A stretch of 64,000 bases of DNA from Methylobacterium sp. B4 (GTDB taxonomy: Bacteria; Pseudomonadota; Alphaproteobacteria; Rhizobiales; Beijerinckiaceae). The position numbers and the translations under genes are program-made. Positions 27,111 through 37,510 of the stretch are shown one piece after another. Where the stretch lies: contig NZ_QJJJ01000011.1 in NCBI RefSeq assembly GCF_003201865.1, positions 1 through 64,000 on the forward strand. Direction: 5' to 3'. The notes under the pieces were generated by a model. It made no database searches, was not told the DNA's origin, and saw only the letters and a list, made by a program, of their open reading frames with translations. Position 1 is the first letter of the stretch, and each line of letters starts with the position of its first letter.

Positions 27111-27712
27111 GCGCGGCCGTCCCGCCCCCCTCGTGCCGTGTGCTGACCACACTGCTCGACGAAATCGGCCGGAGCACCGACATCGAACCGGGCAACGGCA
27201 CCACCCCGGTCGAACGCGCCCTGCGTGATCTTCTCGACGCGCTCGCCGCTCACGAAGCCGCGCTCGCTGGACTCGACCGCCTCGAGGAAGCAGTCGTGGC
27301 CGCGCACGGCTACCCCCGCGTACCTTTGCCGGGGGACCCTGCCAGGCCTGGGCTCGCCTACGCGGCCGATCCCACGACAATCGAGCGCCACCTCGGTCAT
27401 GGTTCGCTCGGACGCCGCCTGAAGGCCGAGCTACGGCGACGCCAAGCTGTCGTGCGGGAGGCCGCAGCCGCGGCCGGCCTCCCAGCGGCGCGCGCCCGCG
27501 AAGCTGTTACGGCCCGCGCTCTCGGGGCCGCGGGCACCGCGCTGCTCATCGCGCCGTGCCAGACCGTGCAGGATCTCCGGCTCAAGCTTACCGTGGTGAT
27601 CGCGGCGGGCGAGGCTGGACCGGACGACGCGACCGCGTTCCCGTGGTGGTGTCTGCGCGTACTGGCCGTCGATATCAGCCCTGCGTCGAGCTGGCTGGAA
27701 CCGCGAGCGTGA
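27107..27712 (+). CDS. Hypothetical protein coupled to ArdC
   Basis: A 201-aa protein starting with GTG at 27107, which overlaps the ArdC stop (GTGA), so it is translationally coupled. It is Ala/Arg/Leu-rich and predicted mostly helical. The N-terminal half has LRDLLDALAAHEAALAGLDRL, the middle is basic (GRRLKAELRRRQAVVREAAAAAG), and the C-terminal part has a hydrophobic helix-like segment ALGAAGTALLIAPCQTVQDL, then FPWWCLRVLAVDI. I see no signal peptide or known catalytic motif and recognise no family. The genomic partner suggests a role in protecting or handling mobile DNA; that is inference only. Confidence 0.75.
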   Translation: MSAAVPPPSCRVLTTLLDEIGRSTDIEPGNGTTPVERALRDLLDALAAHEAALAGLDRLEEAVVAAHGYPRVPLPGDPARPGLAYAADPTTIERHLGHGSLGRRLKAELRRRQAVVREAAAAAGLPAARAREAVTARALGAAGTALLIAPCQTVQDLRLKLTVVIAAGEAGPDDATAFPWWCLRVLAVDISPASSWLEPRA

Positions 27713-28402
27713 GCGCGAGAGGCTGTGCGAGGACATCGACGGCGAGCGGAAGGCGGGCGCGCTGGGGAAGGCATCTCAGCACGCTGCAGCGTGGAGGCGC
27801 CACCACCGATGCTTCTTGTCGCCGGTCCACCGGACTGCTACACATCCTGTGGCGGTAGCAAAGCCAAGTGTCTCTACGAGTTCAGGTTTTCTCGTGGCTG
27901 TTTCGCGGGTCCGTATCCAGGTCCCCCAGCCACTTACGGCGAAATTCCACATCACAGCAGTACTTGATTCAATCTCGCTGTCTCAGCGAGCGCGCCTCGC
28001 CGCCCTGCTTGCAGCGGGGGGGGCGTGCCGTGACGGTCGCGGTGGCTGGCTTGAACGCGCCTTGGCAGCGCGACCTGCTTCGGCCCGGACGGCTTTGATC
28101 GCTTGAGCGCATTTGCGAGCGAGAGCGGATCGATCTCGTACAGATGGCGGACGAGTTGCGCTTTCGCGGCGTGTCAGGCCCGCACACGAAGACGCAGCGT
28201 TCACGCTGGAGCCGAATGCGTCCAGCGGTTCGCAAAACTTCGGAGGTGATCGGGGAGCAGAGGGAACGGCCACGGATCGGTGCCGTCTCCTCAATCGCGG
28301 CGGGCAGCCCTGTGCGGACCCGAGACGGCCTCGGCAGCGACCGCTCGCGCACGAGCGACAGGGTGCCTGCCATGAAGCCCCGCGATCTGCCCCAGAACGA
28401 CG
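27713..28402. other. Gene-poor stretch before tRNA-Gly
   Basis: About 690 bases with no convincing gene. Around 27895-27945 a short segment (GCGGGTCCGTATCC followed by CAGCCA) recalls the T-arm and 3' end of a tRNA, but it lacks a foldable acceptor stem and may be a decayed attachment-site copy. Nothing else is recognised. Confidence 0.4.
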
Positions 28403-28403
28403 A

Positions 28404-28423
28404 AAGCCGCCTTGCGGCGGCTT
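28404..28423 (-). terminator. Intrinsic terminator after tRNA-Gly
   Basis: Perfect 8-bp stem AAGCCGCC (28404-28411) / GGCGGCTT (28416-28423) with loop TTGC. Read on the minus strand it lies about 30 nt past the tRNA 3' end and runs into a T-containing tail (TTTCGTCGTT). Confidence 0.7.
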
Positions 28424-28452
28424 CTCGTAGGTCGGTCAGTTTGTCGTAAAAC

Positions 28453-28527
28453 TGGAGCGGGCGAAGGGATTCGAACCCTCGACCCCAACCTTGGCAAGGT
28501 TGTGCTCTACCCCTGAGCTACACCCGC
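28453..28527 (-). tRNA. tRNA-Gly (anticodon GCC)
   Basis: On the minus strand the sequence starts GCGGGTGTAGCTCAGGGGTA. It has a 7-bp acceptor stem GCGGGTG/CGCCCGC, a D-arm AGCTCAGGGGTAGAGC, an anticodon stem-loop CAACCTTGCCAAGGTTG with anticodon GCC, and a T-arm GAGGGTTCGAATCCCTT. CCA is encoded. Length 75 nt. Confidence 0.97.
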
Positions 28528-28635
28528 TCTCTTGTCCGTCCGTCCGGCGCCGTGGGCGCCTCCGTCGGTGGCGCTGTCTAAACACCATTCCGCCGGGCGA
28601 TGCAAGCGCCAAGTTCGCACTTTTTGCCGGCTCCC

Positions 28636-29118
28636 TCACCACAGCTCGGCCGGCGGTGCAGCAGCGGTAATCTCGGCGAGGCGGGTGCGGGTGGCGCGAG
28701 TCGTGTCCGGAGGCAGGGCGTCGAGGGGGAAGAAGTCGCTCTGCGCAATCTCGCGGTCGGGTCGCTTCGGCCCATTCAGCGTGAAGGCCGGTGCGACGTA
28801 GACGGCGATGTGGTCGCGGCGCAGGGCGCCCGGGTTCAGGAAGAAGCCGTGTAACCGCAGCCCCTCTTCGGGCGCCACCACGATCTCGGCCTCCTCGCGG
28901 AACTCGCGGATCATCGCCGCGGGGGCGCTCTCGCCGGGCTCGATGCCGCCGCCCGGTAGGTGCCAGCCGCCGATATAGGTGTGGCGCACGAGGCAGACCC
29001 GGCCCTGCCCGTCGATGGCCACCCCGCGCACGCCGAGCGTCATGCCCCGGGTGAGGAGCGCGGCGCGCAGGGCCAGGCGCTGAAGCCAGGGCCGGTCGAG
29101 ATTCACCATCAGTCCCAT
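28636..29118 (-). CDS. Nudix hydrolase
   Basis: A 160-aa protein that would hydrolyse nucleoside diphosphates linked to another moiety. The Nudix box is complete in pattern G-x5-E-x7-R-E-x2-E-E: GGIEPGESAPAAMIREFREE, with Ala in the last Gly position. It is preceded by the strand GVRGVAIDGQGRVCLVRHTY and followed by GFFLNPGALRRDHIAVYV. The N-terminal helix (RPWLQRLALRAALLTRGMTLG) is typical of a subgroup common in alphaproteobacteria. The substrate is unknown. It is monocistronic, with tRNA-Gly downstream on the same strand. The product begins MGLMVNLDRP; the ATG four residues in (MVNLD) is an alternative. Confidence 0.9.
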   Translation of the reverse strand: MGLMVNLDRPWLQRLALRAALLTRGMTLGVRGVAIDGQGRVCLVRHTYIGGWHLPGGGIEPGESAPAAMIREFREEAEIVVAPEEGLRLHGFFLNPGALRRDHIAVYVAPAFTLNGPKRPDREIAQSDFFPLDALPPDTTRATRTRLAEITAAAPPAELW

Positions 29119-29263
29119 CTTGCCTGTCCAGGGTCATTGTCGATGCGCGACGGCCGCGAGCCTGTCGCACGGCCGGCCTCTATGACAGTCCGCCGGCAGG
29201 CCGGCCCATCGTCCCGGGGCCGATATCCGCAGCGCCGCCGCGGGTCTCGATCGCCCTTCGCGC

Positions 29264-29299
29264 AAAAAAGAGGGCGGCGGGGAGATCTCCCCGCCGCCC
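29264..29299 (-). terminator. Strong intrinsic terminator for DUF3597 gene
   Basis: A perfect 28-bp palindrome with 14-nt arms (29272-29285 and 29286-29299, left arm GGGCGGCGGGGAGA). On the minus strand it is followed by a run of six T residues (29264-29269 as A on the plus strand). It lies 48 bp past the DUF3597 stop. Confidence 0.85.
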
Positions 29300-29346
29300 G
29301 ACTTCCCGGGACCGCGCCGTACGGGCCGACGCGCCCTTCGACGCAC

Positions 29347-29790
29347 TCAGTCCTTGAGGTCGGCGGGGACCTTGCCGCCGTTCTCCTCGAGCTTCTTGAT
29401 GACCTGCTTGTGCAGCCAGACGTTCATGGAGGCCGAGTCGTTCTTGTCGCCGCTGTAGTGCAGCTCGTCGGCCAGCTGCTGGCGGGCGTGCAGGCTCGAA
29501 TCGAGGTCGAGAAGCTTCATCAGGTCGACGATCGAGGTGCGCCAGTTCAGCTTCTGCGAGTTTTTCGCGGCGAGATCGTTGAGCACGGCCTCGACGTCGA
29601 CCGAGCCGCCCGACGATGCGGCACCCGAGGAGGCGCCGCCGCTGGTCGGCGTGGAGGCGGGCGCGCTGCCGCCGCCGGAGGAAGGCTGGGCCTGGGTTTC
29701 GGAGGGCTTGGCGCTGGATTCCGCGGCCTGAGCCTCCGACGATCCGAAGGGGTGGAGGATCTTGCTGACGATGCTTCCGATGAGGCTCAT
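29347..29790 (-). CDS. DUF3597 domain-containing protein
   Basis: A 147-aa protein with a short N-terminal segment MSLIGSIVSKILHPFG, a low-complexity Ser/Gly/Ala linker (about residues 18-65) and a C-terminal DUF3597 domain (about 66-147: VDVEAVLNDLAAKNSQKLNW, RTSIVDLMKLLDLDSSLHAR, ELHYSGDKNDSASMNVWLHK). The domain is related to LysM-associated and general envelope or stress proteins in proteobacteria; its biochemical role is unknown. It is a single-gene transcript ending at the palindromic terminator at 29264-29299, and is divergent from the ABC importer genes, which start about 200 bp away. Confidence 0.9.
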   Translation of the reverse strand: MSLIGSIVSKILHPFGSSEAQAAESSAKPSETQAQPSSGGGSAPASTPTSGGASSGAASSGGSVDVEAVLNDLAAKNSQKLNWRTSIVDLMKLLDLDSSLHARQQLADELHYSGDKNDSASMNVWLHKQVIKKLEENGGKVPADLKD

Positions 29791-29991
29791 GGTGGAGAAT
29801 ATCCCGTCGTCTGTCCCGGCGGAGATCCCGCCGCTTCCGGCTGGGTAAACGGCAGGGCGGATGGCCCGTTCCGTAGCAGGCCGGCAAAGCTTCCGCCTCA
29901 GCCCGGCTCGTCCCTCGTGCCGGACCCGGATTGGAAGATCGCGCCCGCTGTGCCATGGGGAGCACCGCCCGGCCCCCTGGAACTCGTCCCG

Positions 29992-31005
29992 ATGCGCAGA
30001 TTGCTCAAGGCCCTCGCCCTGTTCGCGGGGCTCGCCGCCCTCCCCGCCCCGCTCGCCGCGCAGACTGCGCCGGTGCGCATCGGCGTGATCCCGGTGATCG
30101 GCGCGGCGCCGGTCTTCGTCGCCAACGGCGAGGGCTGGCTCAAGGAGGCGGGGCTGGCGCCCACTTTCACCACCTTCGAGTCGGGCCCGAACATGATCCA
30201 GGCGCTGGCATCGGGCACCATCGACGTCTACGTCGCCGGTATCGCTCCGCTGGCGGTGGCCCGCACCAAGGGCATCGACGTGCGGGTCGTGGCCGCCACC
30301 GCCATCGAGGAGATGGTGTTCGTGGCCGCCCCCAAGCTCGCCACCTACTTCGAGTCGGCGCCGAGCAAGGCCGAGGCCTTCAAGCAGTTCAAGGCCAAGG
30401 AAGGCCGCCCCGCGCGGCTGGCCACCCAGCCGCCCGGCTCGGTCCCCAACACCACGCTCCAGCACTGGCTCTGGCAGGTGGCCAAGGCCGACAAGGCCGA
30501 TGTCGAGGTCGTCGCCATGGGTATCGACGCGACCCAGCAGGCGCTGCTCGCCGGCGCCGTGGACGGCGCCTCGATCCGCGAGCCGGCGCTCACCATCGTC
30601 CAGGGCCGCAACCCCAAGATCAAGCTGATCGCCACGGGCGGGGAGATGTTCCCCGAACAGCCCGGCACGGTGGTGGCGGTCTATGGCAAGTTCGCCGACG
30701 CCAACCCGGCGGCGGTCGAGGGGCTGGTCTCGGCGCTGGTGAGGGCGACCGAACTCCTCAAGACCGACCCGGCCCGCGCCGCCCCGCCGGTCGAGGCGGC
30801 GCTCGGCAAGGGCATCACCGACGTCGCCACGATCCAGAAGGCCCTCTCCTCGCCGGCCGCGAAGTTCGTCGCCGATCCGCGCACGATCATCGAGGCGACG
30901 AAGAAGATGCAGGCCTATCAGGTCTCGATCGGCACCCTCGACAAGGAGGCGCCGACCGACGGCCTGTTCGACGCCAAGCCCTTCGACAAGGTCAAGAAGC
31001 CCTGA
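29992..31005 (+). CDS. ABC transporter substrate-binding protein, SsuA/TauA/NrtA type
   Basis: A 337-aa periplasmic binding protein. The signal peptide MRRLLKALALFAGLAALPAPLAA is followed by QTAPVRIGVIPVIGAAPVFVA, then FESGPNMIQALASGTIDVYVAGIAP, a typical NMT1/SsuA-like fold signature. I chose the ATG at 29992 because it gives a good signal peptide; the frame is open much further upstream. It is the first gene of an importer operon with a permease and an ATPase. The family transports sulfonates, taurine, nitrate or pyrimidine precursors; the sequence does not show which. No sulfonate monooxygenase gene is next to it. Confidence 0.9.
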   Translation: MRRLLKALALFAGLAALPAPLAAQTAPVRIGVIPVIGAAPVFVANGEGWLKEAGLAPTFTTFESGPNMIQALASGTIDVYVAGIAPLAVARTKGIDVRVVAATAIEEMVFVAAPKLATYFESAPSKAEAFKQFKAKEGRPARLATQPPGSVPNTTLQHWLWQVAKADKADVEVVAMGIDATQQALLAGAVDGASIREPALTIVQGRNPKIKLIATGGEMFPEQPGTVVAVYGKFADANPAAVEGLVSALVRATELLKTDPARAAPPVEAALGKGITDVATIQKALSSPAAKFVADPRTIIEATKKMQAYQVSIGTLDKEAPTDGLFDAKPFDKVKKP

Positions 31006-31030
31006 TCCGAGCAGCCTTGATCGACGCCTC

Positions 31031-31783
31031 ATGACCTCGTTTCGCTCGGTCGCCCTCGCGGCCGCGGGGCTCGCCGCCTTCCTCGCCCTGTGGGAGGCGG
31101 CGCCCCGGCTCGACCTCGTGAACCCGGCCTTCCTGCCGCCGCCCTCCTCCCTCCCCGCGGCCTTCGCCCGGGAGATCTCGGGCGGGGCTTGGCCGCGCGC
31201 GGTCGCCGAGAGCCTGAGCCACTACGTGGTCGGTCTCGGCGCGGGCGCGGGGGCCGGCATCGCGCTCGGGCTCCTCTCCGGCATGTTCCGCTGGTTCGAG
31301 AGCCTGACCGCCTGGGTCGTACGGCTTCTGCGCCCCATTCCCGGCCTCGCCTGGGTGCCCTTCGCGATCATCTGGTTCGGGGTCCAGCCCTCGGCGGCCG
31401 TGTTCATCATCGCCATCGGCGTGTTCTGGATCGTGTTCTTCGCGACGCAGGGCGCCGTGCGCGGGGTCGACCGCGACCTCGTCGAGGTGGCCCAGGCCTT
31501 CGGCTTCCGTGGGCCCTTCGCACGCCTGACGAAGATCCTCCTGCCGGCTGCGACCCCCGGCATCCTCGTGGGCCTGCGCACGGCGCTGGGACAGGCCTGG
31601 ATGGCGGTGGTCGCCGCCGAGATCTTCGGCGTGCCCGGCATCGGCGCGCGGATGATGCAGGCCTCCTCGCTTCTCTCCACCGACATCGTCGTGGTCTACA
31701 TGCTCACCATGGCCGGGCTGTACGGCCTGTTCGACACCGGCTTCGTCGCCCTCCAGGGCTGGCTGCTGCGGTGGCGCGCATGA
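31031..31783 (+). CDS. ABC transporter permease, SsuC/TauC type
   Basis: A 250-aa inner-membrane permease of the BPD_transp_1 family with about six membrane segments (for example LAAAGLAAFLALWEA near 10 and AVFIIAIGVFWIVFF near 120). The EAA loop that contacts the ATPase is visible as VDRDLVEVAQAFGFRGP near 148-165. It starts 25 bp after the binding protein and overlaps the ATPase start (ATGA), so the three genes form one translation-coupled operon for NitT/TauT-type uptake. Confidence 0.92.
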   Translation: MTSFRSVALAAAGLAAFLALWEAAPRLDLVNPAFLPPPSSLPAAFAREISGGAWPRAVAESLSHYVVGLGAGAGAGIALGLLSGMFRWFESLTAWVVRLLRPIPGLAWVPFAIIWFGVQPSAAVFIIAIGVFWIVFFATQGAVRGVDRDLVEVAQAFGFRGPFARLTKILLPAATPGILVGLRTALGQAWMAVVAAEIFGVPGIGARMMQASSLLSTDIVVVYMLTMAGLYGLFDTGFVALQGWLLRWRA

Positions 31784-32562
31784 GTGCGACCGACCTCCCG
31801 GCCGGCGCGCGCCCGATCATCGACATCCGGGGCCTGAGCCTCGCCTACGAGCGGGACGGACGGCGCACCGAGATCCTGTCGAGCCTCGACCTCGCCGTGC
31901 CGCGCGGGCAGTTCCTCGTCATCGTGGGCGAGTCCGGCGTCGGCAAGTCGACGCTGCTGCGGGTGCTGATCGATCTGGCCAAGCCCAGCGGCGGCACCGT
32001 CACCCTCGACACGAAGGCGGCCACGCGCACGCCGATGGCGCTGGTCTTCCAGGATGCCCGGCTGCTGCCCTGGCGGCGGGTGCTCGACAACGTGGCCTTC
32101 GGCCTGGAGCGTCACGGTCTTCCGAAGTCCGAGCGCCGCGCCCGGGCCGCGGCGATGCTCAAGCTCGTGGGGCTCGCCGACCTTGCCGGGCGCTGGCCGC
32201 ACCAGCTCTCCGGGGGGCAGCGCCAGCGCGTCGCCATCGCCCGGGCGCTCGCGGTGGAGCCCGAGGTGCTGCTGATGGACGAGCCCTTCTCGGCGCTCGA
32301 CAGCTTCACCCGCGAGGGCCTTCAGGACGAGGTTCAGCGCATCAAGGCGCAGACCGGCAAGACCGTGCTGTTCGTGACCCACGACATCGACGAGGCGGTC
32401 TACCTCGCCGACCGGGTCGTGGTGCTGGCCGGCAGTCCCGGCCGGATCGCGGCCGACGTCGCCATCGACCTGCCCCGGCCGCGCCAGCGCCGGGACGCGA
32501 CCCTGATCGAGGCGGCCCGCCACCTGCGGGCGGAGCTGTCGCGGCGCTCGGCGGAACTCTGA
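31780..32562 (+). CDS. ABC transporter ATP-binding protein, SsuB/TauB type
   Basis: A 260-aa ATPase. Walker A is GESGVGKST (about 48-56), followed by a Q-loop VFQDARLLPW, signature LSGGQRQR, Walker B VLLMDEPFSALD and H-loop FVTHDIDEAV. The DARLLPWR sequence after the Q-loop is characteristic of the nitrate/sulfonate/taurine group. The ATG overlaps the permease stop by 4 nt. It energises the importer formed with the two upstream genes. Confidence 0.93.
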   Translation: MSATDLPAGARPIIDIRGLSLAYERDGRRTEILSSLDLAVPRGQFLVIVGESGVGKSTLLRVLIDLAKPSGGTVTLDTKAATRTPMALVFQDARLLPWRRVLDNVAFGLERHGLPKSERRARAAAMLKLVGLADLAGRWPHQLSGGQRQRVAIARALAVEPEVLLMDEPFSALDSFTREGLQDEVQRIKAQTGKTVLFVTHDIDEAVYLADRVVVLAGSPGRIAADVAIDLPRPRQRRDATLIEAARHLRAELSRRSAEL

Positions 32563-32655
32563 CGGGCCCGCCGGCCTTGCTGTCTTGACGGTTCGCCGGC
32601 CGCGTTGGAACCATCGGGCGTCCCGCGGGACGGGGCGCCGCTGGGGGAGTGCAAG

Positions 32656-33090
32656 ATGGGGTTTTTCCAGGACGCCCTGGTCCGTTTCAACCGGGTGGTG
32701 ATGTCCTACGCGGGCGATACCGTCTTCATGCAGGCGGCGGTTTCGGCGGCGGCCAACGTCATCGTCGCCGACGGCGACACCGACGACGAGGAGATCGAGG
32801 CGGCCCTCGTCAGCATGCGGGCGAACCCGATCCTGGAGAAATCCTACGACACGCTCGCCCTGGAGGCGGCGCTGTTCGAGGCGCTGGCCCGGGCCGAGCT
32901 GCGCGCCGGGCGGCTGGAGAACCTGCAGCAGGTCGCAGCCATCGCCGACCGATCCCTGGAGCAGCGCCAGCACGTCTTCCTCATCGCGGCGGACGCCGCC
33001 GACAAGGGCGGCATCACGCAGAGCGAGCACCGGGTGCTCGACGAACTGGCCGCGGCGCTCGACGTCGACAAGGCCGCTCTGCTCGGCTGA
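32656..33090 (+). CDS. TerB-like tellurite-resistance family protein
   Basis: A 144-aa helical acidic protein resembling TerB: VMSYAGDTVFMQAAVSAAANVI, VADGDTDDEEIEAALVSMRAN and a C-terminal ADKGGITQSEHRVLDELAAAL. The acidic DGDTDDEE stretch is the kind of metal-binding loop seen in TerB (Ca2+ in homologues). The start at 32656 has GGGGGAG upstream. No other ter genes are nearby, so tellurite resistance itself is unlikely to be the role; TerB-like proteins act in membrane or metal stress sensing. Confidence 0.82.
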   Translation: MGFFQDALVRFNRVVMSYAGDTVFMQAAVSAAANVIVADGDTDDEEIEAALVSMRANPILEKSYDTLALEAALFEALARAELRAGRLENLQQVAAIADRSLEQRQHVFLIAADAADKGGITQSEHRVLDELAAALDVDKAALLG

Positions 33091-33158
33091 GGACCGGCCC
33101 CCTCGCGATCCCGCGGCGGCGGGCGTAGGATCACCCGCGCAGGCCGGGAGTGCGACCG

Positions 33159-33350
33159 ATGTACAAGGTGACTGGGACCGATCCGTCCGGGCGGACCATG
33201 GCGTTCGCCTGCGGGACCGACGAGCAGGCCCTGGAGAAGACCTGGGAGCTGGCGCGGCGCGGTTTTCGCGACGTCTCCGTTGCCGATCCGAGCGGCCGGC
33301 AGATGAGCGCGATGGCGTTCGAGCGCTCCCTCGACCTCGAATACGATTGA
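33159..33350 (+). CDS. Small hypothetical protein (63 aa)
   Basis: A 63-aa protein, MYKVTGTDPSGRTMAFACGT and DEQALEKTWELARRGFRDVS. I start at the ATG at 33159 with GGGAG about 9 nt upstream; a GTG three codons earlier is possible. The predicted fold is beta-beta-alpha-beta-like, with two similar TDPSGR / ADPSGR turns. No family is recognised. It follows the TerB-like gene by 68 bp and converges with release factor 3. Confidence 0.7.
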   Translation: MYKVTGTDPSGRTMAFACGTDEQALEKTWELARRGFRDVSVADPSGRQMSAMAFERSLDLEYD

Positions 33351-33407
33351 GGCCGCCTCCGGTCGGGGCGGCCCCGTCGAGCCCGCGTCGCGGCGGGCGC
33401 CCGCCGC

Positions 33408-35027
<1,620 letters not shown>

Positions 35028-35131
35028 GGCGGGCACCGGCCGCCGCAATGCGGGCGGCCGCTCGTCTCGAAGGGGGTCGGGCGGTGGCCTGCTCTCTACG
35101 CGCTCCGCGCCTCCGACGCAAAGCCGCTCCC

Positions 35132-35875
35132 CTAGCCTCGCCCGACGAAGGGCATGCCGGTGGCCATCACGGTCATGAACAACACGTTGGCCGAGAGCGG
35201 CAGCCCGGCCATGTAGACGACCGCTTCCGCGACGTGGGCCGCCTCCATGTACGGCTCGGGCCGGATCGAGCCGTCGGCCTGCCGCGCACCCTGCCCGAAA
35301 CTCTGCGTCATCTCGGTCTCGGCGTTGCCGACATCGATCTGGCCGCAGGCGATCGCGAAGGGGCGTCCGTCCAGCGCCGTGGCGCGGGTCAACCCGGTGA
35401 TGGCGTGTTTGGTGGCGCTGTAGGGCGCCGACATCGGCCGCGGCGCGTAGGCCGCGATGGAGCCGTTGTTGATGATGCGCCCGCCCTGGGGCTCCTGTCG
35501 GCGCATCAAGCCGAAGGCGGCGCGGGTGCAGAGGAAGGCGCCGGTGAGGTTGACGTTGACGCTGGCCAGCCAATCCTCGACCGCGACCTCGTCGACGGTC
35601 GCGGCCGGAGTGAAGATTCCGGCATTGTTGAACAGCAGGTCGAGCCGTCCGAACCGCTCCGCGACCGTCGCGAACAGAGCCTCGACGGCCTTCGGGTCGG
35701 CCACGTCGGTGGGCACGCAAGCCGCGCCGTCCGGCAGTTCGGCGGCGACCCGCGCCAGCGCCTCCCCCCGCCGCCCCGCCAGCACCAGCCGCCATCCGGC
35801 CTGCCCGAGTCCGAGCGCGACCGCGCGCCCGATGCCGGACCCCGCCCCCGTCACCACCGCCACCCGATCCGCCAT
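35132..35875 (-). CDS. Short-chain dehydrogenase/reductase (SDR)
   Basis: A 247-aa NAD(P)-dependent oxidoreductase of the classical SDR type. The cofactor motif is TGAGSGIG (residues about 9-16), followed by an adenine-binding Asp (TDVADP), NNAG (about 87-90), the catalytic Ser region [11 protein letters not shown] and YSATK (Tyr-x3-Lys). The Arg in LAGRRG after the second strand suggests NADP(H) preference. The substrate is unknown. The ATG at 35875 follows a VR-A extension that is less likely. It is upstream of prfC on the same strand, with about 105 bp between. Confidence 0.93.
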   Translation of the reverse strand: MADRVAVVTGAGSGIGRAVALGLGQAGWRLVLAGRRGEALARVAAELPDGAACVPTDVADPKAVEALFATVAERFGRLDLLFNNAGIFTPAATVDEVAVEDWLASVNVNLTGAFLCTRAAFGLMRRQEPQGGRIINNGSIAAYAPRPMSAPYSATKHAITGLTRATALDGRPFAIACGQIDVGNAETEMTQSFGQGARQADGSIRPEPYMEAAHVAEAVVYMAGLPLSANVLFMTVMATGMPFVGRG

Positions 35876-36074
35876 CGCCCTCACGCTCCCGCGTCCCCGA
35901 TCCGCCCGAGCATAGGGCCTCGCGCGCACCCCGTGCAGGGGCTTTTGAGAGCGAGGCCTGCGGCAGGAGCCCGAGCCCTCGTGGCAAAAACACCGCCGGA
36001 CACGGGAGCGGACGCCTCCGACCCGGTTGCCAGCCCCGCGCGGCCCGTCTAGAGAACCGGCGGCTCGAAGCCGA

Positions 36075-36149
<75 letters not shown>

Positions 36150-36178
36150 ATCCCCCAAGGCCATTTCCAGGCAATGAC

Positions 36179-36334
36179 TTAGCCGAGAATCGAGCCGGTC
36201 GCGATGCGCGCAGACGTAATAGTCTGCCGAGTACTGCGGCTGGATAGATTGCCTATCCCTTCTTGGCGCAGCGTGTGGAACTCCCGCTCGGGAGCAATGA
36301 TGATGTGGATCGCCTCGTCGCAGATCTCCTCCAC
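36179..36334 (-). pseudogene. Unidentified gene remnant (3' end)
   Basis: On the minus strand a frame reads VEEICDEAIHIIIAPEREFH, then TLRQEGIGNLSS, and ends at TAA 36179-36181. It is protein-like, with G/C third positions in its first half. Upstream (36335-36420) the apparent continuation is in another frame (RELDANSRLARRLVED), so this looks like the broken end of a gene. No family is recognised. It sits between tRNA-Gln and the dead IS630 copy. Confidence 0.35.
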
Positions 36335-36553
36335 CAGGGGAAATGCGGGTCGGCATTCCGATCCTCCACGAGGCGCCGCGCCAGCCGCGAATTGGCGTCG
36401 AGTTCGCGCGGGTTCGAGCTGTGGCCGACAACCGCCGCTAAACCAGTATCCAGGGGGAGATGACCGATCGAGAGCTGCCGCCGACCGCTGTGAGTTGGTT
36501 AGGGTTTTCTCTCGCGGCCTGATCTGATTCCCTGTCGGCCACCAACAGGATGA

Positions 36554-37510
36554 ATGGTCTCACCGTTGTCATCGGATCTACGCGAGCGTGTCGTGAAGGT
36601 CGTGTCCGAGGGCGCCTCGCGCCGTCAGGCGGCCGAGCGGTTTGGGGTGAGGCCCGCCAGCGCCATCCGTTGGCAGGAAAGTTTCGAGCGGGAAGGCCGA
36701 GTGGCGGCCAAGTCGCAGGGCGACGACCGGCGTTCGCAGCACGTCGAAGCCCATGCGGATCTGATTCTGAACCTGCGCGAGGAGCAGCCAACGCTGATCC
36801 TCTCAGAACTGCGCGCCCGGCTGGCCGAGCGCGGCATCGCCATCAGCCGGAGCGGCTTGTCGCGCTTCTTCAAGCGCCACCGCATCACGCACAAAAAACA
36901 TGCTGCACGCCGCCAGCAATAGCGGCCGGACGTAAGAGCCGAGCGCGAGGACTGGTTCGAGGCCCAGGACGAACGCGATCCCGACAGGCTCGTCTTCCTC
37001 GACGAGACGGCGCCCGCGACCAGCACATGGTGCGATGCTATGGCTGGGCGCCGCGCGGCGAGCGCTGCCGGGTCGCCGTCCCGCACGGCCACTGGAAGAC
37101 GATCACCGTCACGGCGGCCTTGCGCTTGAGCGGCGCGGCCGCCACGGCCCTGTTCGACGGAGCCGCCAACGGTGAGCGCGTCCGCGCCTGTGTCACCGAC
37201 ACTCTGGTCCCGGTGCTGAAGCGAGGCGATACGGTGGTAATAGACAACCTCGGCGCTCACAAGGTGGCCGAGTGCGCGCGAGGCGATCCAGGCAGTGGAC
37301 GCCAAGGTGCTCTACCTTCCACCCTCCTCGCCCGACTTCAACCCGATCGAACAGGTCTTCGTCAAACTGAAGGCCGACCCGCGTAGAGCCGCCACCCGCG
37401 CTCTGTCGGATCTGAAGGCGGCGATCCGATCCACCTTTGCTAAGATCACCCCACAGGCCTGCCGCAACTGCTCCGCAGCCACTGAATACGATACCTGTGA
37501 TCCGACATGA
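36554..37510 (+). pseudogene. IS630-family transposase, inactivated
   Basis: A decayed copy of an IS630-type (Tc1/mariner-like DDE) transposase. The first part (36554-36922) has the helix-turn-helix region LRERVVKVVSEGASRRQAAE and ends FKRHRITHKKH. It is cut by an in-frame TAG at 36920-36922, after which the same frame continues RPDVRAEREDWFEAQ and FLDET (first Asp). Near 37020-37030 the frame shifts to carry YGWAPRGERCRVAVPHGHWK and IDNLGAHK (second Asp). Near 37270-37280 it shifts back for LYLPPSSPDFNPIEQ (Glu). All three DDE elements remain recognisable, but one nonsense codon and two frameshifts break the protein. The terminal inverted repeats could not be fixed. Confidence 0.9.

Noticed and set aside
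27895..27945. Possible tRNA or tRNA fragment
   Set aside because: Only a T-arm-like GGTCCGTATCC and a CAGCCA end are visible; no acceptor stem, D-arm or anticodon loop can be folded.
32656..33090. Tellurite resistance operon
   Set aside because: Only a TerB-like gene is present; terA, C, D, E, Z are missing, so I only name the domain.
33351..33375. GGCCGCC/GGCGGCC hairpin between the 63-aa gene and prfC
   Set aside because: Perfect 7-bp arms but no T-tract; too common in this GC content to call a terminator.
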